Below are positions 7,150-14,993 of a stretch of 15,288 nt of DNA, in pieces (positions within the stretch are counted from its first letter, which is position 1; each line of letters begins with the position of its first letter). The stretch lies in assembly GCA_017464045.1 (NCBI GenBank), contig JAFUEG010000151.1, positions 1 to 15,288 on the forward strand, written 5' to 3'. Source of the stretch: Lachnospiraceae bacterium. GTDB taxonomy: Bacteria > Bacillota_A > Clostridia > Lachnospirales > Lachnospiraceae. The notes beneath the pieces are model-generated. The model searched no databases, was not told where the DNA came from, and saw only the letters and a program-made list of their open reading frames with translations. The position numbers were made by a program, and so were the translations under genes.

Positions 7150-8331
7150 ATGATAGATAACGAAAAGGTTATAAGGGAAATCGGTACACCGACTTATGTA
7201 TATGATGTTGCCGCAATCCTTGACAGAATTAAATATCTTAGAGGCAAGCTGGATGCCGACATACTCTATGCGGTCAAGGCAAACTCGTTCATCGTAAAGG
7301 AGATAGAGGAAGAGATAGACGGCTACGAGATATGTTCAAAGGGTGAGTTTGATATCTGCAACAGCCTTGACATAAGCCGCAGAAAAATGGTTATTTCAGG
7401 CGTGCACAAGGACAGACCTTCCATTGAGGAAATGATGGAGAACTATGATGATATCCGCAAATATACCATTGAGTCCGTAAATCAGTGGGAGCTTCTTATG
7501 GATACTGCAAAAAAATACGGACGTCACATACATGCTTTGATAAGACTCACCTCAGGTAATCAGTTTGGTGTGTGTGAGGAGGATTTAAAATATATCATCG
7601 GGCATAACGATGAGGATGTTATAGAGATTGACGGTATAGAGTATTTTTCGGGTACACAAAAGCACTCGGTCAAGAAGATTAATAAAGAGACGGATAAGCT
7701 TATAGCACTTATTGACACCCTGCGCGTGGAACTTGGCTTTATCGTAAGGGAGATTGAGTATGGTCCGGGACTTCCGATATTTTACTATCAGGGTGAGGAA
7801 TTTGATGAGGAAGCCTTTTTGGATGAGGTTAGACTTGCCCTTGACAGGATTAAGGATAAGGGTGTTAAGCTGTCCTTGGAAGTAGGACGAAGCCTTGTTG
7901 CCGCGTCCGGCAGATACTACACGAGCATTGTTGATATGAAGTCCAACAAAAACGGTAATTTTGTGATACTTGATGGAGGTATAAATCATCTTGTATATTA
8001 TGGTGGGACGCTTGGTATGAGGATACCGCATTTTCAGGTAGTGAGAATAACGGAGGATGAGGCTGTTAACGAAAATGATTTAATTACATATAATTTACAC
8101 GGCTCACTTTGCACAGTAAACGATATCCTTGTAAAGAACATAAACTCAAGGAAACTTAAATCAGGTGATGTATTCATATTTGAAAATGTTGGTGCATATT
8201 CATCCACTGAAGGTATCTCGCTTTTCTTAAGCCGAGACCTGCCCCGAATTGCCTTATGCGACAAGGAAGGAAACTTGAAGGTGGTCAGAGAGGTAATTAA
8301 GACCAGTGAAATTAATTTACCTCGTTATTGA
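7150..8331 (+). CDS. Fold-type III PLP-dependent amino acid decarboxylase (LysA/ODC-like)
   Basis: A 393-residue alanine-racemase-fold PLP enzyme in the diaminopimelate/ornithine decarboxylase group. The PLP lysine is Lys43 (YAVKAN). LEVGR (243-247) matches the EPGR phosphate motif, and GSLCTVND supplies the catalytic Cys321 and Asp325. GAYSS (348-352) holds the C-terminal PLP-contacting Tyr350. Two usual motifs are altered: HxGSQ is FSGTQ (166-170), so the ring-stacking His is Phe, and the glycine-rich GGG loop is YGPGLP (204-209). GGAGG at 7140-7144 is five bases from the start. Its place between ligase and carrier genes suggests that it makes the amino acid to be loaded, or acts on the carrier-bound one as BtrK does in butirosin synthesis. 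A role in lysine synthesis is possible but fits the context less well. Confidence 0.88.
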   Translation: MIDNEKVIREIGTPTYVYDVAAILDRIKYLRGKLDADILYAVKANSFIVKEIEEEIDGYEICSKGEFDICNSLDISRRKMVISGVHKDRPSIEEMMENYDDIRKYTIESVNQWELLMDTAKKYGRHIHALIRLTSGNQFGVCEEDLKYIIGHNDEDVIEIDGIEYFSGTQKHSVKKINKETDKLIALIDTLRVELGFIVREIEYGPGLPIFYYQGEEFDEEAFLDEVRLALDRIKDKGVKLSLEVGRSLVAASGRYYTSIVDMKSNKNGNFVILDGGINHLVYYGGTLGMRIPHFQVVRITEDEAVNENDLITYNLHGSLCTVNDILVKNINSRKLKSGDVFIFENVGAYSSTEGISLFLSRDLPRIALCDKEGNLKVVREVIKTSEINLPRY

Positions 8332-8343
8332 TGTTCCTATAAT
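8316..8343 (+). promoter_or_regulatory. Possible internal promoter before the carrier protein gene
   Basis: A perfect TATAAT (8338-8343) follows TTTACC (8316-8321) at 16 bases, overlapping the end of the decarboxylase gene. The 118-bp gap to the carrier gene is the longest in the cluster, so extra transcription of carrier and membrane genes is plausible. The -35 match is poor (4 of 6), so chance cannot be excluded. Confidence 0.3.
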
Positions 8344-8449
8344 CAAATGACAAAGTGACTAACAGAAGAAAGAAAAAACTAATTTACAGCCAGATTTAAG
8401 GAAATACAAAAATTATCATAAAATCTTATAAATAAAAAGGAGAAAAAAT

Positions 8450-8680
8450 ATGGATGAATTAATTGAAATTTTAGAGGAACTTCAGCCGGATGTAGACTAT
8501 GAAACAGTGGATGATCTTGTAGATGGAAGATATCTTGATTCCCTTACGATACTTTCACTTATTTCGGAGATTGAGGATGCATTTGATGTCGAGATACCTA
8601 CGGTTGAGATCATTCCTGCAAACTTTAATTCTGCAGCAAAGATATGGGAGCTGATTGAAAGACTTCAGGAAGAAGACTAA
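8450..8680 (+). CDS. DltC-like aminoacyl carrier protein
   Basis: A 76-residue acidic carrier protein, the size of DltC and other discrete acyl carrier proteins. Ser31 in YLDSLTIL is the expected phosphopantetheine attachment site at the start of helix 2, followed by the typical EIEDAFDVEIP segment and a final helix (AAKIWELIERLQ). It should accept the aminoacyl group from the adenylating enzyme and deliver it to the MBOAT protein at the membrane. AAGGAG at 8437-8442 is seven bases upstream, a strong site consistent with a protein needed in quantity. It sits between decarboxylase and MBOAT genes. No phosphopantetheinyl transferase gene is in the window, so modification must rely on one encoded elsewhere. 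Confidence 0.92.
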   Translation: MDELIEILEELQPDVDYETVDDLVDGRYLDSLTILSLISEIEDAFDVEIPTVEIIPANFNSAAKIWELIERLQEED

Positions 8681-8785
8681 TCAGTTTAACCTGTATGTTG
8701 GATTGTGTATTTGGAAAGCTTTTTTATATGGATAAAAGCAGACATTCTATGGGAGAGTACTTAAGAAAAGTAAGCGGGGATTATT

Positions 8786-10366
8786 ATGTCGTTTTTTAAT
8801 CCGGTATTTGCGTTTGTGTTTATACCGTTAGTTGTTATTGTTTATAATATATTTCCAAAGAAGCTGAGGGCAGTGGTTTTGCTTGCAATCAGTCTTCTTT
8901 TCTTTGCATTTGTAAGCAAATGGCTTATACTTTATCTGATACTTTCTATTTTATCGATATACCTTTCCGGACTCGGTATGAATGCCATAGAGGAAAAGAA
9001 AAAGGAAACGCTCAAAAACATTCCCAAGGAAGAAAAAAAGGTTGTTAAGGAAAGCTATAAGAAGAAAAAAAAACTGGTGCTTGTTCTTTGCATTATTTTT
9101 AATGTTGCATTTTTATTTATGTTCAAGTACTTCAATTTCTTTGCGGTAAACGTCAATCTTTTGCTTGATTACTTTAAGATAGGAAGACAGATAACCATAG
9201 TCAAACACCTGGCACCTATTGGCATATCCTTTTACACCCTTGAGGCGCTTTCTTATGTTCTTGACATATACTATGGCAAGATAGAGGCAGATAAAAATAT
9301 CATAAGGCTTGCTCTTTATGTGGCTTTTTTCCCACAGCTTCTGGAGGGCCCGATAGCAAGGTATCAGGATACGGCAAATGCTTTGTATGAAGGAAATAAG
9401 GTAACCTATGAAAGCTTTGTCTTAGGCTATCAGAGGATACTTTTTGGTTTTGCAAAGAAGCTTATAATTGCTGACAGACTAAATATCATAGTCAAAGAGG
9501 TTTTTGATGACTTTAACAGCTACAATGGTTTAACTGTATTTGTCGGAGTTATGTCATATATGATTATGCTTTATATGGAATTTGCGGGAACCATAGACAT
9601 AGTTATCGGAATCGGTGAAATGTTTGGTGTAAAGATTCCCGAGAATTTCAGACAGCCGTTTTTTGCTAAAAATGTGTCAGACTTTTGGACGAGATGGCAT
9701 ATAAGTCTCGGACTTTGGTTTAAGGATTATATATTTTATCCGGTATCACTTTCCAAGAGCATGAAAAACCTTACAAGCAAGGCGAAAAAGAAACTTGGAA
9801 ATCATTACGGTCCGCTTGTAAGCGGTACTGTTGCTCTGCTTGCCGTTTGGCTTTTAAACGGCCTTTGGCATGGTGCCGGTTGGCATTATATCTTTTTTGG
9901 ATTATATCATTTCTTTATGATACTTATGGGCAATATATTTGAACCATCGGTTGCAAAGGTATGTGACAGACTTAAGATAGACAGGCATAAAAAAGGATAT
10001 CGTATATTCCAGTCAGTGAAAATGTCGGTTCTTGTGTTTATCGGAGAGCTTTTCTTTAGAGCACCTTCACTTTCGGTTGCATTTGTCATGTTGGGAAGAA
10101 TGTTTAATTTCGGAGCATTTAGAGCGAGAGAATTTTTGACGATTGATATTGATATACAGGATACTGTTGTTTTAATTGCAGGTCTGATAGGAATATTTAT
10201 CATAGGTCTGATTCGTGAAAAGGGCATAGATATAAGAGATAATATAAGCAGGAAGAAGTTATGGGTACGATGGGTTATATACTATGCACTCATACTTTTG
10301 ATACTTATATTCGGAGCATATGGTCAGGGATATGTTCCCGTTGACCCGATATATGCAGATTTTTAG
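8786..10366 (+). CDS. MBOAT family membrane acyltransferase (DltB/AlgI-like)
   Basis: A 526-residue polytopic membrane O-acyltransferase. In the Dlt and alginate systems such proteins take an acyl group from a cytoplasmic donor and pass it across the membrane to an extracellular polymer. Family hallmarks are FFPQLLEGPIARY near residue 190, FWTRWHISLGLWFKDYIF with conserved His305, and LNGLWHGAGWHY with catalytic-type His362. A lysine-rich cytoplasmic loop lies at about residues 70-97. The carrier gene is 105 bp upstream; that gap holds a small AT-rich hairpin (8718-8739). An SGNH partner gene starts 66 bp downstream, as in other MBOAT systems. The ribosome binding site is a modest GGGGA at 8776-8780. 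The family is certain; the donor (aminoacyl carrier) is inferred from neighbours. Confidence 0.94.
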   Translation: MSFFNPVFAFVFIPLVVIVYNIFPKKLRAVVLLAISLLFFAFVSKWLILYLILSILSIYLSGLGMNAIEEKKKETLKNIPKEEKKVVKESYKKKKKLVLVLCIIFNVAFLFMFKYFNFFAVNVNLLLDYFKIGRQITIVKHLAPIGISFYTLEALSYVLDIYYGKIEADKNIIRLALYVAFFPQLLEGPIARYQDTANALYEGNKVTYESFVLGYQRILFGFAKKLIIADRLNIIVKEVFDDFNSYNGLTVFVGVMSYMIMLYMEFAGTIDIVIGIGEMFGVKIPENFRQPFFAKNVSDFWTRWHISLGLWFKDYIFYPVSLSKSMKNLTSKAKKKLGNHYGPLVSGTVALLAVWLLNGLWHGAGWHYIFFGLYHFFMILMGNIFEPSVAKVCDRLKIDRHKKGYRIFQSVKMSVLVFIGELFFRAPSLSVAFVMLGRMFNFGAFRAREFLTIDIDIQDTVVLIAGLIGIFIIGLIREKGIDIRDNISRKKLWVRWVIYYALILLILIFGAYGQGYVPVDPIYADF

Positions 10367-10432
10367 TATATAGCAGGAAGAGTTTGTTTTAGTGTATGAA
10401 CAGATGAGTATATTTTAGTAAGGAGTTTAGCC

Positions 10433-11383
10433 ATGAAAAAGGCGATAAAGGGCATAGCATTTTTTTTACTTTTATGCATATTGGTCGAAAGCATATCCAT
10501 AGCTCTTCTTCCCCTTGATAAGGTAAAAAAATATGGTCTTTACAATACATCAGCATATGAAATAGTCGCGGAAAAAGATGACTCCGTGGATACGCTTTTT
10601 TTGGGAGACAGTCTGGTTTATTCTTCAATATCTCCTATGGAAATCTGGAATGAATACGGATACACGAGCTATGACTGTGCCCAGCCGGCACAGATTATGC
10701 CGTATGCCTACGATTATCTTGAGGTCGCTATAGAAAGCCAGCATCCAAAGCTTGTATTTATTGAGGCAAACATTCTTTTCAGGGATCCTAAAAAGCTTCC
10801 GTTTTATAAAAAGGTGGCTTACCGGATTTCAAACTATGTTCCTATAGTAAAGTATCACAGCAATTGGAAAAAATATTTTACAAGTGATAAAAACAGTTGG
10901 CTCAATGTCAATAAAGGATATATATACATAACGGGTATAAAGCCTTCAAAGAAGGATAAGCTTAACTACATGTATGATAACGATGGCGAAGCGGTTGAAG
11001 TTTCCATACTTCCGGAAAATCTTGAGTACTTTGATAAGATGATAGAGTTGTGTGAAAAAAACGATGTAGAGCTTGTTTTGCTTGCCGTACCAAGTCAAAA
11101 GAGTTGGAGTTATTCTAAATATAAGATTGTAAAAGATCTTGCAAAGTCAAAAGAACTGGAATTTCTGGATTTTAACATAGACAATGACCTTGATATAGAT
11201 TGGGCAACCGAGACTAAAGATAAGGGAAATCATGTTAATTACTGGGGAGCAAAAAAAGTATCGGATTATCTGGGTGCTTATATGAATAAGATGGGAATAC
11301 TGGTCGATCACAGAGATGATAATTATTATAAATCATGGAAAACAGCATATAGTTTATACAAAGAAAAGCTAAAGGATAGATAG
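10433..11383 (+). CDS. Membrane-anchored SGNH (GDSL-like) protein, DltD/AlgJ-type partner
   Basis: A 316-residue protein with one N-terminal hydrophobic segment (about residues 6-28) and an extracytoplasmic SGNH hydrolase-like domain. The catalytic block is TLFLGDSLVYSS with Ser60, and the C-terminal block is DKGNHVNYWGAKK with His267. The acid lies at Asp263, four rather than the more usual three residues before the His, so the exact triad is uncertain. Proteins of this kind (DltD, AlgJ/AlgX, PatB-type) work with MBOAT proteins in final transfer of the acyl group to the polymer. AAGGAG (10420-10425) lies seven bases before the start. It is shorter than DltD (roughly 400 residues), so direct orthology is doubtful. 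It is last in the five-gene run; only a weak AT-only stem (11386-11406) follows. Confidence 0.8.
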   Translation: MKKAIKGIAFFLLLCILVESISIALLPLDKVKKYGLYNTSAYEIVAEKDDSVDTLFLGDSLVYSSISPMEIWNEYGYTSYDCAQPAQIMPYAYDYLEVAIESQHPKLVFIEANILFRDPKKLPFYKKVAYRISNYVPIVKYHSNWKKYFTSDKNSWLNVNKGYIYITGIKPSKKDKLNYMYDNDGEAVEVSILPENLEYFDKMIELCEKNDVELVLLAVPSQKSWSYSKYKIVKDLAKSKELEFLDFNIDNDLDIDWATETKDKGNHVNYWGAKKVSDYLGAYMNKMGILVDHRDDNYYKSWKTAYSLYKEKLKDR

Positions 11384-11426
11384 AAAAAATTTGTATAATT
11401 TTTATTAGTGTATTGATATGTTTGTA

Positions 11427-11455
11427 TGGACATATTACTCTGAAAATGATAAAAT
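11427..11455 (+). promoter_or_regulatory. Promoter of the DUF5722 gene
   Basis: TGGACA (11427-11432), 17 bases, then TAAAAT (11450-11455) preceded by the extended element TGA (11447-11449). Both boxes match consensus at 5 of 6. The predicted start is near 11462, so a 6-bp stem with GGGG loop (GTTTTC 11464-11469, GAAAAC 11474-11479) would lie at the extreme 5' end of the transcript. Confidence 0.6.
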
Positions 11456-11517
11456 ATTTATACGTTTTCGGGGGAAAACAATAATATTAGAATATATGTA
11501 GAAAGGAAATGAGTAGG

Positions 11518-14037
11518 ATGAAAAAGACAAGTAAGAGATTTATTGCCATGCTTTTAACGGTTATACTTCTCATGGTTCCATATATACCTTCCGTATCTTC
11601 TAATGCAGAAGAGATTGACGAAGATATATATGTTGAGACGGAAGAACAGGTATCTGAAGAAGATGCAGCATTTGTTGCGACAGAAGAACCGGAAATCTAC
11701 GTTGATGAACAGCAAGAAATAGAAGATACCTCAGAGTTCGAAGAGGAAGAGGATATAAAGGCTTTATCAGATATCAATGAAACCTTTAATCCTGCAACCG
11801 ATTACACACCTGCAACTTCTGCAGATGTAGGAAAGGCAGCAACTAAGAAGGGTATTCAGGGTACTGAGTGGAGAGACAGAGATTCAGCAATAAGAGATTC
11901 TGATCCGGATTCTCTTGGAGTTGACCATGTTCTCTTGAACCTTGATTTGTCCAAGGTAATCTATACTGAAAAAAATAAAGGAACGGCAGAACCGGAGCTT
12001 TACACATATAATGGAAGTACATATAAATTCCATTATAATGACTTTTTAATCTTTTATGAGTGGAGAGTCAGAGAACTTGTAGATGAAGGTAAAACCGTAA
12101 CACTTGTTTTGCTTTTGCCGACAATGACATCAGATGCAGTTGGTAACACTTATAATACAGGTGCGGATCCGGAATTAAGAAATCTTATATATCCGGGTGC
12201 ATTACTTGGAAATGAGTACAATGCCTCATATTTCACTGCACTTAATGCAGGTGATGCTGCAGCCAGCCAGCAGCTTGCAGCAACTTTCCACTACCTTGCT
12301 GATAAATTCAGCTATTCACAGGATTTTGTTGAGAACTGGATAGTTGGTAACGAGGTAAATGTACCAACAAAATATAACTATACGGGAACATCAGATAAAG
12401 CTACAAATGTAACTTTATGTGTACAGACTTTTGATCTTATGTATCAGGCTATACAGGATGAATCACCATATTCAAAGCTTTATATATCACTTACACATAA
12501 CTGGCAGAACGATAACGGCGGCGACGGTATACCTACAAAGGATTTCCTTGATTCATTTGCAGGTTATGAAGGCAGTAAAAAATGGAACATAGCATTCCAT
12601 GCATATCCACCTAACATGAAGACATCCATGCTTTCAAAGAAGGCAGGAACATGGCTTCGTCATGATGCAGATACAAGCTTTGTCTGTGGTGTAAACCTCG
12701 AACAGCTTACTGGATATGTTAAGAGTAAATATGGTACGTCACATCGTATAATCCTTTCCGAGCAGAGTTATGACTCAAAAAATCTTGGTGAAGATGAGCA
12801 GGCAGCCATGATTGCATATACATACTATGCAGGTGACAGAGATGATATGGTTGATGCCGTTATATTCTCATCATGGATGGATAGTTCTTCTGATATACAT
12901 GAAGGTTATAACCTTGGTATAGTAAATGCCGACGGAAGTCATAAAAAGGCTTATAATGTATTTAAATACATGAACAAGGATTCAAACAATGCTTATGTAA
13001 AGGCATGTCTTACAACACTTGGATTGTCAAAGTGGACGGATTATATAACCTACAGTACAGAAGACACTGACGAAAATGTTGAGTCAGCAAGTATAAACGT
13101 TGCAACAGCAACTGTAAATGAGGTAAAGGCGGGTCTTACTACCGTACCTGAAAATTCTAAGCTTGATATAGAATACAAATGGTCAGTCAGTCCAATGGGA
13201 GCAAATAGCTGGACATTATTAAAGAACTGGACATTAAATGATGAAATGCTTACATGGAAACCATCCGGATATGGTAATTATACACTTAAATGTGAATACA
13301 GAGTACCGGGAAATGATAAGTCAGGCGGAGCAGTTACAAAAGATTTTGCAATTGCAGCACCTACTACCAATGCAGTTGATTATGAAGCAGGCGGTATCTA
13401 TATCGCAAGTGAGACCAAAGATGGCTACTTTGCCGGAATGGTAACCAAAACTACTACGGGTGAGCCGTTAGATGTAGAGTATTGCTGGATTTCATTATAT
13501 AAGGGCGATCCTAACGCAAAATGGGAAACAGTATCTGATTGGCAGCTTAATAATGAGTGGGTTTCATTTAAGCCTGATAAATATGGTGATTATTATCTTG
13601 CTGTACAGTATAGAGTACCTGGAAATCCTGATTCAACAGGAACATATGTAGCAGATCTTTCCGACTATGATCATCCTGATTACGGATATCAGGAACATGG
13701 ATATCACCCATACATCCAGCAGATATGTCAGATGCCTTATGATGAGGATAAAGGCGGAGGATATCTTATAGGTTTTGAGACTTATGATAATCCTAACCAG
13801 GAATATCACTATGAGATGTATGTAATGGATCTTTCTTTGGTGGCAGCAGGTTCACCTACCCCATGGGTACACTCTGTATCCGTAAAACTTCCGGCAGGTT
13901 CTACCGCGGCTGAAGGAAAGACACTTTGGACTGTATGGCAGCCACAGTATGGATTCTACATTACATTGTTCAGACTTGTTGATAAGGATGGAAACATAAT
14001 AGACGAAAAACCTTATCCGTTTGTAAATGCATTTTAG
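11518..14037 (+). CDS. Secreted DUF5722 (TIM-barrel, glycosidase-like) protein with three C-terminal repeats
   Basis: The mature reading frame starts best at 11518: AAAGGA (11503-11507) then lies ten bases upstream, and the protein begins MKKTSKRF with a normal signal peptide cleaved after SSNA. The in-frame ATG at 11509 has almost no spacing. An acidic linker follows, then a barrel domain resembling DUF5722 and clan GH-A enzymes (about residues 110-490). Likely catalytic residues, numbered from 11518, are Glu279 in WIVGNEVN (acid/base) and Glu415 in ILSEQSY (nucleophile), with FHAYPP between. Three beta-rich repeats of about 95-110 residues finish the protein (from about 13087, 13375 and 13690). 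They resemble triple-tyrosine (Y_Y_Y) modules, for example WKPSGYGNYTL and FKPDKYGDYYL. No LPXTG or membrane anchor is present. The substrate is unknown; the upstream polymer-modification genes suggest a surface glycan. Confidence 0.8.
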   Translation: MKKTSKRFIAMLLTVILLMVPYIPSVSSNAEEIDEDIYVETEEQVSEEDAAFVATEEPEIYVDEQQEIEDTSEFEEEEDIKALSDINETFNPATDYTPATSADVGKAATKKGIQGTEWRDRDSAIRDSDPDSLGVDHVLLNLDLSKVIYTEKNKGTAEPELYTYNGSTYKFHYNDFLIFYEWRVRELVDEGKTVTLVLLLPTMTSDAVGNTYNTGADPELRNLIYPGALLGNEYNASYFTALNAGDAAASQQLAATFHYLADKFSYSQDFVENWIVGNEVNVPTKYNYTGTSDKATNVTLCVQTFDLMYQAIQDESPYSKLYISLTHNWQNDNGGDGIPTKDFLDSFAGYEGSKKWNIAFHAYPPNMKTSMLSKKAGTWLRHDADTSFVCGVNLEQLTGYVKSKYGTSHRIILSEQSYDSKNLGEDEQAAMIAYTYYAGDRDDMVDAVIFSSWMDSSSDIHEGYNLGIVNADGSHKKAYNVFKYMNKDSNNAYVKACLTTLGLSKWTDYITYSTEDTDENVESASINVATATVNEVKAGLTTVPENSKLDIEYKWSVSPMGANSWTLLKNWTLNDEMLTWKPSGYGNYTLKCEYRVPGNDKSGGAVTKDFAIAAPTTNAVDYEAGGIYIASETKDGYFAGMVTKTTTGEPLDVEYCWISLYKGDPNAKWETVSDWQLNNEWVSFKPDKYGDYYLAVQYRVPGNPDSTGTYVADLSDYDHPDYGYQEHGYHPYIQQICQMPYDEDKGGGYLIGFETYDNPNQEYHYEMYVMDLSLVAAGSPTPWVHSVSVKLPAGSTAAEGKTLWTVWQPQYGFYITLFRLVDKDGNIIDEKPYPFVNAF

Positions 14038-14061
14038 AATGTTATAAAAATATAAAAAATG

Positions 14062-14093
14062 ATATGAGCTGTGCCAAATGGCATAGCTCATAT
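14062..14093 (+). terminator. Rho-independent terminator after the DUF5722 gene
   Basis: ATATGAGCTGTGCC (14062-14075) pairs over 14 bp, with one G-U, with 14080-14093 around an AAAT loop, and TTT follows. A-rich sequence precedes it, so it may also work on the opposite strand. It begins 25 bases after the stop codon. Confidence 0.75.
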
Positions 14094-14180
14094 TTTAAGT
14101 TATAAAGATATATAGGTAGCGCTTTATAAAAGATGTGGTTTTGCCAAATTAATGTAAGATGATAAAAAAGTGAGGTAAGA

Positions 14181-14456
14181 ATGATGGAAGAAAGAAAATT
14201 CAACCCGGGTGATATAGTGCAGCATTTTAAGAGAGAGACCTTAGATGATGCAGAGCTAAGCGCCAATAAATATCTGTACAGAATAATAGGTGTTGCTGAG
14301 CATACCGAAACCAAGGAGCCTATGATGATATATCAGGCACTTTATGATAACTTTGGCATCTATGCAAGACCTTACGAGATGTTTATGAGTGAGGTGGACA
14401 GAGTCAAGTACCCTGAGATAAAGCAGAAGTGGAGATTTGAAGAAAGAAAGGGGTAG
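14181..14456 (+). CDS. DUF1653 family small protein
   Basis: A 91-residue soluble protein that resembles the DUF1653 family, a small beta-rich domain of unknown biochemical function, common as a stand-alone protein in bacteria. The core runs FNPGDIVQHFKRE, YLYRIIGVAEHTET, MMIYQALYDNFGIYARPYEMFMSEVDR, then a lysine- and arginine-rich tail. GTGAGG at 14170-14175 precedes tandem ATGs at 14181 and 14184, and either could start translation. It follows the terminator of the DUF5722 gene and precedes a long hairpin, so it is probably transcribed alone. No confident promoter was found in the 87 bp upstream. Family recognition is good, but no function can be given. Confidence 0.78.
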   Translation: MMEERKFNPGDIVQHFKRETLDDAELSANKYLYRIIGVAEHTETKEPMMIYQALYDNFGIYARPYEMFMSEVDRVKYPEIKQKWRFEERKG

Positions 14457-14522
14457 GGGGGACGAAAAGGGATAGAAAGAATGGGAAAAAGGTGTAAAAA
14501 AAGATAATAGTATTACAAATAA

Positions 14523-14564
14523 AATGCCGATATATGTTATAGAGATATAACATATATCGGCATT
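14523..14564. terminator. Perfect 19-bp hairpin with GAGA loop
   Basis: AATGCCGATATATGTTATA (14523-14541) and its exact reverse complement (14546-14564) flank a GAGA (GNRA-type) loop. No T run follows on the plus strand; on the minus strand TTTATTT follows. It probably ends the DUF1653 transcript and may insulate the Xre gene, but it could also be a protein-binding palindrome. The rest of 14457-14589 is purine-rich and has no gene. Confidence 0.5.
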
Positions 14565-14589
14565 GATGTTATAATAATAAAACATTTTG

Positions 14590-14618
14590 TTGACAATATA
14601 GAATAATATGAGTAGTAT
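14590..14618 (+). promoter_or_regulatory. Promoter of the Xre-ImmA gene pair
   Basis: A perfect TTGACA (14590-14595), a 17-base spacer and TAGTAT (14613-14618, 4 of 6). The alternative TATAAA at 14616-14621 gives a 20-base spacer. Such genes are usually autorepressed, but no clear operator repeat overlaps the boxes. Confidence 0.5.
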
Positions 14619-14648
14619 AAATATATAAAGTATACGGGAGGAAATGTT

Positions 14649-14981
14649 ATGAATGAATTATTAGGAAATCGCATTAAATCAATAAGAATTGCAAGACATT
14701 TTACTCAGGAACAAATTGCTGATCAAATTGGGATAAGCAGACAGAAATACGCACGGATTGAAAGTGGAACTAATAATATAACCCTTGAATTGCTCTTTAA
14801 AATATCAAAGATTTTGGATGTTTCAGTTGGAGATATAACAAAGGTTTTGGATGAAACACCGGCAGTTGAATATAGAAGTACAGAGGCAGACGGGTCATCA
14901 GAAAAAATATTCGAAATGATTGATTTATTATATGCTAATAAGCATTTATATGAGAAGCTCCAACAAAATCATAACGAATAA
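14649..14981 (+). CDS. Xre-family transcriptional regulator (HTH_3)
   Basis: A 110-residue DNA-binding protein with a Cro/C1-type helix-turn-helix at about residues 5-62. RIKSIRIARHFTQEQIADQIG leads into the recognition helix ISRQKYARIESG, and LELLFKISKILDVSVGDI follows. The remaining 45 residues form a probable helical tail. GGGAGG at 14636-14641 is seven bases before the start. The next gene, a HEIGH metallopeptidase, begins within 13 bases, so the two form one operon. In this arrangement the Xre protein usually represses its own promoter, and the partner protease relieves repression or acts as the toxin half of the pair. It could be the regulator of a mobile element beyond the right edge. 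Confidence 0.92.
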   Translation: MNELLGNRIKSIRIARHFTQEQIADQIGISRQKYARIESGTNNITLELLFKISKILDVSVGDITKVLDETPAVEYRSTEADGSSEKIFEMIDLLYANKHLYEKLQQNHNE

Positions 14982-14993
14982 AGGAGGCTTATG

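Noticed and set aside
7585..8031. 148-codon minus-strand frame opposite the decarboxylase gene
   Set aside because: The plus-strand frame carries intact catalytic motifs; the complement has no recognisable features.
5562..11383. Straight call as the canonical dltABCD operon
   Set aside because: The gene order differs, a decarboxylase is inserted, and the last protein is shorter than DltD; using dlt symbols would overstate the identity.
11464..11479. Terminator for the SGNH gene
   Set aside because: The 6-bp stem has no T tract and lies downstream of the next gene's promoter, so it belongs to that gene's leader.
14256..14585. 109-codon minus-strand frame across the DUF1653 gene and the 19-bp hairpin
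   Set aside because: Its low-complexity Phe/Ser/Leu/Pro stretch is the complement of a purine-rich spacer, and it runs through a palindrome.
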